Assembly (NCBI GenBank): GCA_965205225.1
Contig: CBDBFZ010000003.1
Span: 558,001 to 622,000 of the forward strand
Direction of reading: 5' to 3'
Source: Litorimonas sp965205225
GTDB taxonomy: Bacteria; Pseudomonadota; Alphaproteobacteria; Caulobacterales; Maricaulaceae
Length of the DNA: 64,000 nt
Shown: one piece after another, positions 1 to 8,764 of the stretch
Numbering within the stretch: the first letter of the stretch is position 1
How the letters are laid out: each line of letters opens with the position of its first letter
Translations under genes and position numbers: made by a program
Notes under the pieces: generated by a model
What the model saw: only the letters and a program-made list of their open reading frames with translations
Databases searched by the model: none
What the model was told of the DNA's origin: nothing

Positions 1-818
1 CCTTCTTTACCGGCGCGCTGGCTGTGCTAGTCGCAACGCCCTGCACGGCGCCCTTTATGGCCAGCGCCATTGGTTACGCTCTAGCGCAGCCTCTCTTTGC
101 AACTGTTCTCGTTTTTGCGGCACTCGCAGCTGGCTTCGCTGCGCCTTTCGTCCTACTGGCCTATGCGCCGGGATTGCTGACCAGACTGCCGAAGCCAGGT
201 CCCTGGATGGTGCGCCTTCGCGAAATTCTCGCTTTCCCGATGTTTGCAGCCTCGATCTGGCTGGTCTGGGTGCTGGGTAAGCAGGCGGGCGTTGACGGTA
301 TGACGCTTCTCCTGCTCGCCATGCTCACTTTCGCGCTCGCTGTGTGGCTTCTGCAGCGCAAGGGGGTGTGGCGGATTGTCGGTATTGGAACCATCATTCT
401 TGCATTGACCCTGCCGTTTGCGGCGCGCACGGCGACAGCGTTAGGCGAGGCTGAGATGGCGGTCGATGTATGGAGCCCGGAACGGGTGGTTGAACTGCGC
501 GCTGAAGGCCGAGCGGTCTTTGTCGATTTTACCGCCGATTGGTGCGTGACATGCAAGGTCAATGAGCGGCTGGTATTGAAAAAAAGCGCTGTCAAGCAGG
601 CTTTCGTTGACACAGATACGGCGTTTCTCATCGCAAACTGGACCAATAAGAATGATATGATTGCACGGGAGCTTGAGCGTTATGGCCGCGCGGGCGTTCC
701 GCTCTATCTCTATTTTCCGCCGATGACGCCGGGACAAGGTGACAATTCCGTGAGGGGCGAAGTTCTTCCTCAAATTCTGACGGTCGATATGTTATTAGAT
801 ACGCTCAAGAGAATTTGA
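1..818 (+). CDS. dsbD: Thiol:disulfide interchange protein DsbD, C-terminal part (5' end outside window)
   Basis: The frame is open from the window edge, so the N-terminus is missing. The visible part starts in the conserved membrane motif VATPCTAPFM, whose Cys is one of the transmembrane electron-transfer cysteines of the DsbD/CcdA core. Several hydrophobic segments follow, and then a C-terminal thioredoxin-fold domain with VDFTADWCVTCK (active-site CxxC). The family moves electrons from cytoplasmic thioredoxin through the membrane to periplasmic thiol proteins. A periplasmic redoxin gene follows 22 bp downstream, probably in the same operon and a plausible partner. The family assignment is firm; the substrate is inferred. 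Confidence 0.9.
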   Translation, partial: FFTGALAVLVATPCTAPFMASAIGYALAQPLFATVLVFAALAAGFAAPFVLLAYAPGLLTRLPKPGPWMVRLREILAFPMFAASIWLVWVLGKQAGVDGMTLLLLAMLTFALAVWLLQRKGVWRIVGIGTIILALTLPFAARTATALGEAEMAVDVWSPERVVELRAEGRAVFVDFTADWCVTCKVNERLVLKKSAVKQAFVDTDTAFLIANWTNKNDMIARELERYGRAGVPLYLYFPPMTPGQGDNSVRGEVLPQILTVDMLLDTLKRI

Positions 819-840
819 GAAATTTAAACGGAGAGTAACT

Positions 841-1452
841 ATGAAAACTTTCACCCTGGCAATGGCGTCCGTCCTAGCCTTTTCTGCGCCTGCATTTGCC
901 AAGATTGCCACCGGATCGACCGTATCCGACATGGCCGTTGTCGACAGTAACGGCGTCACTCACAATCTTTCTGATTTTGAAGGTCAGCGTGTCATCCTTG
1001 AATGGACGAATGAAGGCTGCCCCTATGTTATGAAGCACTATAAGAGCAATAATATGCAGGCTCTTCAGCGCGAAGCCACGGCGTCCGAAACGGATACGGT
1101 TTGGCTGTCCGTGATTTCCTCTGCGCCTGGCACTCAGGGCCATAAAGACGGCGCAGGTGCCAACGAGACCGTGGAACGGTACGCTGCGGCTCCAACAGCC
1201 GTTATCCTCGACGAAGAGGGCACGATGGGCCGGGCCTTCTCAGCGCGCACAACGCCGCATATGTATATTATTGATGAAGACCAGACGCTCGTCTATCAGG
1301 GCGCGATTGACGATAACAGCTCGTCCAATGTGGCGACAATCGACGGCGCGACCAACTATGTCCGCGCGGCTCTGGCCGATCTGGATGCTGGCCAGCCTGT
1401 CGCAACGACAGATACGCAGCCCTATGGCTGCTCGGTCAAATACGCCTCATAG
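841..1452 (+). CDS. Periplasmic redoxin / thioredoxin-family protein
   Basis: 203 residues with a clear Sec signal peptide (about residues 1-20, cleavage after APAFA). A thioredoxin-fold domain follows, with a single peroxidatic-type Cys in NEGCPYVMKHY (about residue 60) rather than CxxC, and a second Cys near the C-terminus (PYGCSV). This pattern fits AhpC/TSA-like redoxins often found next to dsbD in alphaproteobacteria. A GGAGAG ribosome-binding site lies just upstream. It is probably kept reduced by the adjacent DsbD in the periplasm. The substrate cannot be told from sequence. Confidence 0.85.
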   Translation: MKTFTLAMASVLAFSAPAFAKIATGSTVSDMAVVDSNGVTHNLSDFEGQRVILEWTNEGCPYVMKHYKSNNMQALQREATASETDTVWLSVISSAPGTQGHKDGAGANETVERYAAAPTAVILDEEGTMGRAFSARTTPHMYIIDEDQTLVYQGAIDDNSSSNVATIDGATNYVRAALADLDAGQPVATTDTQPYGCSVKYAS

Positions 1453-1733
1453 AGATCCAAAACAGCCCTGAATGAATGGAAGTCCGTCTTATGGCGGGCT
1501 TCGGGCTCGGGTCTGATGGGATCGGATGTGCCCGTGAACATTCTGGAGCCGTTCGCAAATAGATACATGCCAACCAGCAGTATGCCGCCGCCCGCCATGA
1601 CGGCAAGCCAGAACCACGGCCGGGGTACAATTCCCGATATGATCTCTTCGTCAATTTCGTCTTCGATCGGCTGATACACACCAAGCTTATAGAGCGAATA
1701 CGTCCTCTCGGTATAGACAGGATGCGCGGACAT
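1422..1733 (-). CDS. Small single-pass membrane protein, unknown function
   Basis: About 103 residues from the ATG at 1733 (MSAHPVYTERTY...); an in-frame ATG at 1751 would overlap polA. There is an acidic N-terminal stretch (EDEIDEEI), one strong transmembrane helix (WFWLAVMAGGGILLVGMYLF) and a polar tail. The 3' end overlaps the convergent redoxin gene by 31 bp. Its start lies only 16 bp from the start of polA on the other strand. Codon use looks coding. No family recognised. Confidence 0.5.
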   Translation of the reverse strand: MSAHPVYTERTYSLYKLGVYQPIEDEIDEEIISGIVPRPWFWLAVMAGGGILLVGMYLFANGSRMFTGTSDPIRPEPEARHKTDFHSFRAVLDLYEAYLTEQP

Positions 1734-1749
1734 GCGCACAAGCCTGCGC

Positions 1750-4572
1750 ATGAGTCAGTCCAAGCCCGTCACGCCCCAATCCCATGTCGTTCTGGTTGAC
1801 GGCTCTGGTTATATATTCCGGGCCTTTCATGCGCTCCCACCATTGACACGGAAGAGGGACGGTTTGCCCATTGGCGCCGTCGCGGGTTTTTCGAACATGT
1901 TGTTCAAAATGCTCAAGAATCAGAAGGACGATAGCCGTCCCACCCATTTTGCCGTCATATTCGATGCCAGTGGCCAGACTTTCCGCAATGAGATCTATGA
2001 TCTCTACAAGGTCAACCGAGGTGAACCGCCGGAAGATCTTGTGCCGCAATTCCCGCTCACGCGTGATGCTAGCCGGGCCTTTGGTGCGCCGGCCGTTGAA
2101 ATGACCGGGTTCGAAGCGGATGATCTGATTGCGACCTATGCAAGGCAGGCGGAAGCGCTGGGCGCGCGTGTGACGATCATCAGCTCCGATAAGGATTTGA
2201 TGCAGCTGGTCAGTGGGCAGATTTCCATGCTCGACCCGATGAAGAACAAAACCATCGGCCCGAAAGAGGTTGAGGAGAAATTCGGTGTTTCGCCCGACAA
2301 GGTGATCGATGTGCAGAGCCTAGCGGGGGACTCGGTCGATAATGTTCCAGGCGTCCCTGGAATCGGCGTGAAAACAGCGGCACTTCTGTTGGATCAGTAT
2401 GGTGATCTCGAAACCCTGCTCGAACGGGCGGAGGAAATTCCGCAGAAGAGTCGACGGGAAAAACTGCTCGAACATGCCGATATGGCGCGGATATCCAAAC
2501 AGCTGGTCACGTTGAAATGTGACGTCAATGTTGATCCGGTGCTGGATGAGCTCGGCGTGACTGATCCTGATGTGGAACAGCTGTTCGATTTCCTCGAAGA
2601 AATGGGATTCCGCACGCTCACGGCGCGGGTGCGCCAGGCACTGGGAGAGGGGGTCAGCGACGGTATTCGGTCCGATGATACGAAAGCCGAACATGTTTCT
2701 CCGGCCACGCGCGGCAGCTATCCGAACATCGTTTTCGATCACACACAATATGAGTGCGTTCAGGGCGCTGAGCGGCTCGCGCACTGGATTGCGCGGGCAT
2801 CAGAGACTGGCGTGGTTGCCGTTGATCTGGAAACGGATAGTCTCGACAGCCGCGCGGCCAATCTGATCGGCGTCTGTCTGGCGGTGGACGACAATGAAGC
2901 CTGCTATGTGCCGCTGGCTCATACGGGCGGCGGCGATCTGCTGGGGGGCTGCGCACCGGATCAGATGGATAGAGATCGGGCACTCGAAATGCTCGCCCCG
3001 ATGCTGCACGATCCGTCCGTTCTGAAAGTCGGACAGAATTTCAAATATGATCTCGGCGTGTTCCTGCGGTATGGGCTGAACCCGGCACCCTATGACGATA
3101 CGATGTTGATCAGCTATGCGCTGCATAATGGCGAGAATGGACATGGGATGGATACGCTGTCCGAAACCCATTTCAGTCACAATCCCGTCTCGTTCAAGGA
3201 GATTGCCGGGATAGGTAAAAATCAGAAGACGTTTGATCAGATCGGTCTAGAGGAGGCGACGCGTTACGCGGCTGAAGACGCCGATGTGACGCTACGCCTG
3301 TGGAAATATCTGAAACCCAAACTGGCGCCTACCCATGTGACCCGTGTGTATGAGTCTATTGACCGCGATATGCCCCATGTCGTCGCCAGGATGGAAAATG
3401 AAGGGATCAGGGTCGACAGGGCGGAGCTGGCCCGTCTGTCCTCTTACTTTTCGCAGAAGATGGCCGGGCTGGAAGCGGACGCCCATGAGACTGCGGGCAG
3501 CCCATTTAACCTTGGCAGTCCGAAACAGGTTGGTGAGATCCTGTTCGACCAGATGGGGTTGGAAGGTGGCAAGAAAACCAAGACGGGTGCGTGGCAAACC
3601 GGCGTTGATATTCTCGAAGATCTGGCTGATAACGGTGAAACACTCCCGCGCACCATTCTGAACTGGCGGCAGTTCTCGAAGCTCAAGAGCACCTATACGG
3701 ACGCGCTGCAGGTGCAGATCAATCCAGAGACGGAGCGTGTGCATACGAGCTTCAGCCTGGCCGCGACGACGACCGGACGGCTCAGCTCATCTGACCCGAA
3801 CCTGCAGAACATCCCGATTCGGACGGAGGAAGGTCGCAAGATCCGCAATGCCTTCATCGCCGAAGTCGGGCATTTTCTCGTTGCCGCTGACTATTCGCAG
3901 ATAGAACTGCGCCTGCTGGCGCATATGGCGGATCTGCCGACCATGAAGCAGGCTTTCGCGGACGGGATCGATATTCACGCACTGACCGCATCGGAAATGT
4001 TCGGGGTCAATCTGGCTGATATGACGCCGGATATCCGGCGGCAGGCCAAGGCGATTAATTTCGGCATCATCTACGGGATCTCGGCCTTTGGTCTGGCCAA
4101 GAATACGGGCGTTGACCGCGGCACGGCCGCGGACTACATCAAAACCTATTTTAAGAAATTTCCGGGCATTCGCGCCTATATGGACGCGACGAAGACGGAA
4201 GCGAAAGAGCGCGGCTATGTCAGCACGCTGTTCGGCCGGAAATGTCATATTGCCGGGGTTCGGGATCGCAACCCTCAGCGCCGGGCGTTTGCCGAGCGTC
4301 AGGCGATTAACGCCCCCATTCAGGGAACGGCGGCGGATATAATGCGCCGCGCCATGATCAAGATGTCGGACGCCATCGCGTCCGTCGAAGGCGCGCGCAT
4401 GCTGTTGCAAGTTCATGATGAACTGGTGTTCGAAGCGCCAGAGGCACAGTCGGACGCACTGATTGCGATCGTTAAAGACGTCATGGAACACGCCCATGAA
4501 CCGGCTATTGCACTCAGCGTGCCGATTGATGTCGAAGCGCAATCTGCAAAGAACTGGAACGACGCCCACTAG
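1750..4572 (+). CDS. polA: DNA polymerase I
   Basis: About 940 residues, the usual length for the full three-domain enzyme. The N-terminal 5'-3' exonuclease (flap nuclease) domain starts at VVLVDGSGYIFRAFHA. The 3'-5' exonuclease domain keeps all its acidic motifs (DLETDS near residue 359, NFKYD, YAAEDADVT), so proofreading should be active. The polymerase domain has motif A (DYSQIELR, near residue 714), motif B (RRQAKAINFGIIYG) and motif C (VHDELVF, near residue 890). The start was put at the ATG at 1750 (MSQSKPVT) because the ATG at 1732 would overlap the divergent gene. It fills gaps in repair and removes Okazaki primers. Confidence 0.97.
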   Translation: MSQSKPVTPQSHVVLVDGSGYIFRAFHALPPLTRKRDGLPIGAVAGFSNMLFKMLKNQKDDSRPTHFAVIFDASGQTFRNEIYDLYKVNRGEPPEDLVPQFPLTRDASRAFGAPAVEMTGFEADDLIATYARQAEALGARVTIISSDKDLMQLVSGQISMLDPMKNKTIGPKEVEEKFGVSPDKVIDVQSLAGDSVDNVPGVPGIGVKTAALLLDQYGDLETLLERAEEIPQKSRREKLLEHADMARISKQLVTLKCDVNVDPVLDELGVTDPDVEQLFDFLEEMGFRTLTARVRQALGEGVSDGIRSDDTKAEHVSPATRGSYPNIVFDHTQYECVQGAERLAHWIARASETGVVAVDLETDSLDSRAANLIGVCLAVDDNEACYVPLAHTGGGDLLGGCAPDQMDRDRALEMLAPMLHDPSVLKVGQNFKYDLGVFLRYGLNPAPYDDTMLISYALHNGENGHGMDTLSETHFSHNPVSFKEIAGIGKNQKTFDQIGLEEATRYAAEDADVTLRLWKYLKPKLAPTHVTRVYESIDRDMPHVVARMENEGIRVDRAELARLSSYFSQKMAGLEADAHETAGSPFNLGSPKQVGEILFDQMGLEGGKKTKTGAWQTGVDILEDLADNGETLPRTILNWRQFSKLKSTYTDALQVQINPETERVHTSFSLAATTTGRLSSSDPNLQNIPIRTEEGRKIRNAFIAEVGHFLVAADYSQIELRLLAHMADLPTMKQAFADGIDIHALTASEMFGVNLADMTPDIRRQAKAINFGIIYGISAFGLAKNTGVDRGTAADYIKTYFKKFPGIRAYMDATKTEAKERGYVSTLFGRKCHIAGVRDRNPQRRAFAERQAINAPIQGTAADIMRRAMIKMSDAIASVEGARMLLQVHDELVFEAPEAQSDALIAIVKDVMEHAHEPAIALSVPIDVEAQSAKNWNDAH

Positions 4573-4599
4573 CGAAAGCGAGCGGGCGTCGACCCATCT

Positions 4600-5184
4600 T
4601 TATTCCGCCGGGATGCTCACCCGTTGCGGGATTGGGCAACTCACGCCCGTTGGACCATGCGCGCAATATCCCTGCGGATTCTTGGCCAGATATTGCTGAT
4701 GATAATCCTCAGCGGGGTAATAGGTCGTTGCGGCGGCGATTTCCGTCGTGACCGGGCGGCCATAAGCTTCTGAATAGAGGGCCTTGGCAGCGTCCACGGC
4801 CTCACGCTGGGCATCCGTGTAGGTGTAGACTGTGCTGCGATATTGAGAGCCGACATCATTGCCCTGACGATTGCCCTGGGTCGGATCATGATTTTCGAAG
4901 AAGACTTTCAATAGTGCATCGAAATCCACGATTTTTGGATCATAGACGACATGCACGACTTCTGCGTGGCCTGTCCGGCCAGAACAGACTTTGTGATAGT
5001 CCGGGCTTTGGTCCGTCCCGCCCGCATAACCGACCGAGGTGACGTGAACCCCGTCCAGTTTCCACAGGATCCGTTCCGGGCCCCAGAAACAGCCCATGCC
5101 GAAGATGATTTGTTCCATGCCGTCGGGATAATTGCCGAACATGTTGTTGCCGTTGATATAGTGGGTGTGGGTCTTGGCCAGCAT
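4600..5184 (-). CDS. msrA: Peptide methionine-(S)-sulfoxide reductase
   Basis: 194 residues. The catalytic motif GCFWGPER sits near residue 31, followed by GYAGG and the family block GHAEVVHVVYDP. The C-terminal tail has further cysteines (GYCAHGPTGVSCPIPQ) suited to resolving the sulfenic acid/disulfide. The enzyme reduces methionine-S-sulfoxide in oxidised proteins using thioredoxin. It is convergent with polA, 27 bp from its stop. The first ATG gives about 22 residues ahead of the core (MEQIIFGMGCF), so an internal ATG start is possible. There is no signal peptide, so it is probably cytoplasmic. Confidence 0.95.
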   Translation of the reverse strand: MLAKTHTHYINGNNMFGNYPDGMEQIIFGMGCFWGPERILWKLDGVHVTSVGYAGGTDQSPDYHKVCSGRTGHAEVVHVVYDPKIVDFDALLKVFFENHDPTQGNRQGNDVGSQYRSTVYTYTDAQREAVDAAKALYSEAYGRPVTTEIAAATTYYPAEDYHQQYLAKNPQGYCAHGPTGVSCPIPQRVSIPAE

Positions 5185-5197
5185 TCCATATCTCCCT

Positions 5198-5836
5198 GAT
5201 CAAAGGCCGGATCGCGCGGGCGAGCTTATCCGCCATGCGTTCAACATCCGTCCTAGTGCTGATGTGGCCCTGGCGGAGTTCGATCGCAAGGTGAGAGTGA
5301 CCTCTGGGCACGACATTGTGATCGACCATGTGGTTCAGATCATGGGGAGAATAGGGCTCGTTAATATCGACCGTTAGCGCCCGTGCCAAACGTGTCATCG
5401 CGGCGATGAACCTGATCGGCGTTTCGCTGCCATCTTTGACCAATAGGCCGATATCGGTGCTGCGTTTGGATTGGCCGCAATTGCGGTGTGAAGCTGTGGA
5501 TCGACAAAGGCCAGGCAATCGGGTCGGTCGATCCAGCGCATCGCCCAGTGCGGCGTGATATGCAGTGTAGAGCCGATCAATCCGTTCTTTGTGCTCTGGC
5601 TGCGGCAGATCGCAGTTTGCTGAAATATCTGTTTGATCGTTGACATCGGGTATCAGTCCAGGCGCGTCCGGCGTGCGGTTGGCGTCAATGACCAGCCTGG
5701 AGAAACCGCAGATCAAGCCACCATATTGAAGGCACCCACACAAAGCTCGGACCACCCACTCTGGAATCGCGTCGGAGGCGTGGTCCGCGAACACGAAGGC
5801 TGTAAGGGAGGCTCTGTCAATGTGAAAAAAACCATG
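5198..5836 (-). pseudogene. Decayed N-formylglutamate amidohydrolase-like gene
   Basis: Minus-strand reading gives family-like blocks in order: VFADHASDAIPEWV, CGFSRLVIDANRTPDAP, ERIDRLYTAYHAAL, then in another frame CLAFVDPQLHTAIAANP, then back in the first frame DINEPYSPHDLNHMVDHN and SHLAIELRQ. These match the N-formylglutamate amidohydrolase (HutG/FGase-like) family. The segment between EWV and CGFSRL is shortened by a deletion, and the middle needs at least two frame changes. No continuous functional frame exists. It lies just upstream of msrA on the same strand. Confidence 0.75.
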
Positions 5837-5963
5837 CTGGCTCCTGCTCAATCTGGTCTTCCAGTCACACTGTTCCCCCAGATATACGACTCCACTGCCC
5901 ATCTCAGCTTGCTCCGCATTGCCCCCATCGCTATAGGCGCGGCTGCCCGGCGGGCTGCTGTCT

Positions 5964-6011
5964 AGTGAGATGGTCGAGTGGTTGAAGGCGCCCCCTGATA
6001 AAGGGGCAGGA
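5964..6011 (+). pseudogene. tRNA-Ser 5'-half remnant
   Basis: The first 28 nt differ at only two positions from the 5' acceptor/D-arm part of the functional tRNA-Ser 140 bp downstream (AGTGAGA-TGGTCGAGTGG...). An anticodon-like arm with a CCCC/GGGG stem follows. The long variable arm and the GGTTCGAATCC T-arm are not recognisable after it. It is most likely a broken second serine tRNA or a partial duplication left by an integration or deletion event. Confidence 0.55.
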
Positions 6012-6103
6012 CAAAAGCTTGCTTTTAGCCGATTCTTGGATAAGAGGCGTGCGCCTTCGGGGGACATCGTTCCCTGGAAATACATGGCTCCGCTGGTAAC
6101 TGG

Positions 6104-6194
6104 AGTGAGGTGGCCGAGTGGTTGAAGGCGCACGCCTGGAAAGCGTGTATACGGTAACCCCGTATCGAGGGTTCGAATCCCTTCCTCACTGCCA
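6104..6194 (+). tRNA. tRNA-Ser (anticodon GGA), CCA encoded
   Basis: A class II tRNA that folds completely. The acceptor stem AGTGAGG pairs with CCTCACT, the D-arm is GCCGAGTGGTTGAAGGC, and the anticodon stem CACGC/GCGTG carries loop CTGGAAA, giving anticodon GGA. A long variable arm (TACGG...CCGTA) follows, then the T-arm GAGGG-TTCGAAT-CCCTT, discriminator G and genomic CCA. The long variable arm and anticodon identify a serine tRNA reading UCC/UCU. Confidence 0.95.
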
Positions 6195-6214
6195 GCCCGT
6201 CGGAGCTTTTGTAT

Positions 6215-6796
6215 ATGAGTGTCTTTCCCCCCGATCCGCCGAACGCTTGGACGACGAAATCGTCGAAAGTTCTGCATGATAATCCGTGGTTGCGACTCGA
6301 TGTGCATGCCGTGATTGGCCCGGACGGCAAAGATTACACCTATTACGTCACTCATTTTCACAACCGTGCCTGTGGTGTGGTGCCTTACGAAGTGCGCGGG
6401 GGCGTTCCGGGTGTGTGGCTGGTGGGGCAGACGCGTTACGCGCTCGATTGCTATAGTTGGGAATTGCCAGAAGGGGGCGTTCCACGCGGCGAAGACATCG
6501 CCGATGCGGCGCGCCGCGAATTAAAGGAAGAGGTCGGGATTGAGGTGGAGACGCTGACCTGGCTGTTCGACATCCATACATCCAATTCATTGACGGATGA
6601 ATGGGGGCAGGTCTTTCTGGCAACAGGTCTGACTCACGGTGAGCAGGAATTGGAGGGGACGGAAGATATTACCCGGCTGTTCGTTCCGCTAACCGATGCC
6701 CTGGACGCGATTGCAACCGGGCGCATCACGGACGCGATTACCGTTGCCGGGCTCTATCGTATTGAGGTGATGCGGCTATCTGGGGCGCTTCGTTAA
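6215..6796 (+). CDS. Nudix hydrolase
   Basis: 193 residues from the ATG at 6215; a TTG two codons earlier is in frame but less likely. The Nudix box GX5EX7REUXEEXGU is complete (GGVPRGEDIADAARRELKEE then VGIE). Upstream lie DGKDYTYYVTHF and VPYEVRGG, resembling the N-terminal sheet of ADP-ribose/nucleoside-diphosphate-sugar pyrophosphatases, and SWELPEGG immediately precedes the box. It hydrolyses a nucleoside diphosphate linked to another group and needs Mg. The exact substrate cannot be assigned. It begins 20 bp after the tRNA-Ser gene. Confidence 0.85.
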   Translation: MSVFPPDPPNAWTTKSSKVLHDNPWLRLDVHAVIGPDGKDYTYYVTHFHNRACGVVPYEVRGGVPGVWLVGQTRYALDCYSWELPEGGVPRGEDIADAARRELKEEVGIEVETLTWLFDIHTSNSLTDEWGQVFLATGLTHGEQELEGTEDITRLFVPLTDALDAIATGRITDAITVAGLYRIEVMRLSGALR

Positions 6797-7217
6797 GTGT
6801 ACCAAATCCGGGGCAGCGATGCGACCGGGCAAGTCCAACCAGATAGCCGATGCGATATCGGGCCTGATCGGATGCGCGGTTCGCTTGCTGTTTGAAATGA
6901 GATGCCCCGCTGATTTGCCGGACCACGCCTCGAAACGAAATGAGCTTCGATGTTGCGGATTTTACGCCGACATCTCTCAGATTCCCGCTCCGATCGACGA
7001 AAGTGTCACTGTCACTTCGGAAACCAACCCGGCAGCCATCATGATCCGCATAATCGTAAGGTTGATACAGCGCGTTGAACTGTCCCAGGATCGGCGCTTG
7101 AGTCAGATTCAAATCACGCAGTGGCGACATGGCCGCAAGCTGGAAGTGATCTGCTTCTTCCAGAAAGCTCGCGCAGGACGACAAAAGGACAAGCGAAGCG
7201 TGATTACAACTTTCCAC
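6738..7217 (-). CDS. Possible lipoprotein, unknown function
   Basis: A 159-codon frame opening with GTG and showing a lipobox-like LSSC near residue 14. The remainder is polar, with no domain I recognise. It overlaps the 3' end of the convergent Nudix gene by about 60 bp. The N-terminus lacks the usual basic residues of a signal peptide. It may therefore be a decayed gene or not coding. It is listed because it is the only sizeable candidate between the Nudix gene and the insertion sequence. Confidence 0.25.
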   Translation of the reverse strand: MESCNHASLVLLSSCASFLEEADHFQLAAMSPLRDLNLTQAPILGQFNALYQPYDYADHDGCRVGFRSDSDTFVDRSGNLRDVGVKSATSKLISFRGVVRQISGASHFKQQANRASDQARYRIGYLVGLARSHRCPGFGTLNEAPQIAASPQYDRARQR

Positions 7218-7384
7218 ATGCGGAGCTCCCTCCTATATTTGCCCTTTCGGGTCCCGCAATCCTGTAAATCAGTTCCTATTGGGAGCCCGGGGGCGCGTTT
7301 ATGGTCAACCTTGCGCCGGGCACTGATCTGCTCGCTCAGTTGAAAGCCGATCGTCCCGCCCGCCCGCGCCTCTCGCCAAGTGCC

Positions 7385-8249
7385 TAGGTCGTAGAGTAGC
7401 ATTAATCATTTGAGCCAGATTTTGATAGCTGCGATATAGACGAAGCCCATATAGTTTTGGATATGCTTGTCATATCGCGTAGCCACACGCCGGAACTGTT
7501 TGAGATAGCCAAAGAAACGCTCGACAATATTACGTTCCTTATACAAAGCCATATCAGTTTGCCTTGGCTTGCGCGCATTTTTCCGGGACGGAATAACGGG
7601 CATAACCCCGCTCTCATTCACCGCGTCTATAACGCACCGGCCATCATAGCCCTTATCCGCCAAGACATGATCCGCCTTAAACCCTGCCAATAAGGCGGCG
7701 GCTTGCGTCATTTCGCTACAATGCCCGCCCGTTGCTATCAGGCGCAGAGGTAAACCCAATGCATCTGTCAGCCCATGTATTTTTGTCGTCAGGCCGCCCT
7801 TGGAACGCCCCCCCTGGAACGCCCCAATGCATGGGCATCAGGCCCCCTTTTTTATGCCGCGCCCCGGCCGCTTGGGCATGCGCCCGCACAATTGTGGCAT
7901 CCATCATCAGCCACTCTTGATCAGCGTGAGTGCGCAAGGCCTTAAAGACATCTTCTAAAACCCCAGCCTCAACCCAGAGATAATAACGCCGTTTGACACT
8001 GTCAAAACGCCCGAACCGTTCGGGTAAATCGCGCCAACGCCCGCCCGAACGGGCCATCCACAACAAAGCATCAATGAAAAGCCTGTTATTGGCGTTGCGA
8101 CCCGGTTTCCCTGTGCTCCCATAAGGCAAATAAGGCTTTAAACGGCTCCATTGTTCATCCGTAAGTTCCTGATAACCAGACATATGTTCGCTCCTGACAA
8201 AATGAAGGAACATTATAGAAAATAAAAGTTAACTCTTCACTACAGCCTA
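7385..8249 (-). mobile_element. IS5-family (IS427-type) insertion sequence, copy 1, degraded
   Basis: About 865 bp. The end near 8249 reads TAGGCTGTAGTGAAGAGTT on the minus strand, matching the intact copy at 34554-35404. The other end (near 7385) has mutated (GTAGAGTAGCATTAATCA instead of GTAGTGAAGAATTAATCA). A CTAG lies at the low-coordinate junction, the target sequence typical of this IS group. The transposase is broken, so this copy is probably immobile unless helped by another. Confidence 0.85.
7406..8183 (-). pseudogene. IS427-type transposase (copy 1), frame-disrupted
   Basis: The two-frame transposase of this IS group: the N-terminal part begins MSGYQELTDEQW, and the C-terminal part contains VLADKGYDG and ERNIVERFFGYLK (DDE residues; the first D is in LMMDATIVRAH). 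Normally a -1 slip at an AAAAAAGGGGG run joins the halves. Compared with copy 3, about 14 bp are duplicated just after the slip site (a repeated GCGTTCCAGGG-type block). Since 14 is not a multiple of 3, the slipped frame hits a stop before the C-terminal half. Confidence 0.8.
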
Positions 8250-8281
8250 AGTTCAGGCCTCATTAATTTCAGGGTTTCCCA
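8246..8281. repeat. 35-bp repeat shared with the flank of IS427-type copy 2
   Basis: Immediately outside the transposase-start end of IS copy 1 is a stretch (minus strand: GGGAAACCCTGAAATTAAT then GAGGCCTGAACTTAG) closely matching 13893-13926, in the same relative position outside copy 2. Copy 3 lacks it. It could be the end of another, older element into which the IS inserted, or a preferred target repeat. A second copy is annotated separately. Confidence 0.6.
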
Positions 8282-8324
8282 TTTTGTTGGATTTGTAATT
8301 CATCTATGGCAAAGGAGATTTGCG

Positions 8325-8420
8325 ATGCGCGATTTGTTTTGGCTCACAAAGGAGCAATTGGCTCTGATAGACCCGTGTGTTTTCATAACCCCCAAAGGGA
8401 GAGCAGCCTCAATGGTAGAC
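8325..8420 (+). mobile_element. IS5-family transposase N-terminal fragment
   Basis: The frame from 8325 reads MRDLFWLTKEQLALIDP, then diverges. It matches the start of the degraded IS5-type element at 35588-36345 (LFLLTKEQLALIDPFFP). Only about 30 residues are recognisable. From here to 8764 I see no convincing gene; a minus-strand frame (8461-8712) has a porin-like flavour but no family match. Confidence 0.5.
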
Positions 8421-8764
8421 GTGGACACAGGGCATACAGCAAAACAGCCCTATTGGGCATCTATGAACGAGCCGGGCGGGTCATATAGTGGCCATAGTCT
8501 GCGGGCACGGGCGTCGAGTCGCAATGGCGAGAGAGACCTACATTCTGTAAACTTTGCCCATACGCCTGTTTGACTTTTCGTCCCGCCGCCGGGGAGTAGT
8601 TGACCATCAACCCAATGCTCCCTGCCCTTGCCACGCCAATGCTGGCCTTTGCTCCCACCGCAAGAGCCGAGAATGTTCCGCAACCGATTGGCGCATCATA
8701 TATAAATATCAACCGGTTTCTCTAATTAGACGCTTGCTTGATAGCCAAGGTTATGTGACATGAC

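Noticed and set aside
4940..6361. A 473-codon minus-strand open frame spanning msrA, the tRNA and the Nudix start
   Set aside because: It crosses tRNA-Ser and runs antisense or out of frame to msrA. Only its middle has real homology, to the decayed N-formylglutamate amidohydrolase.
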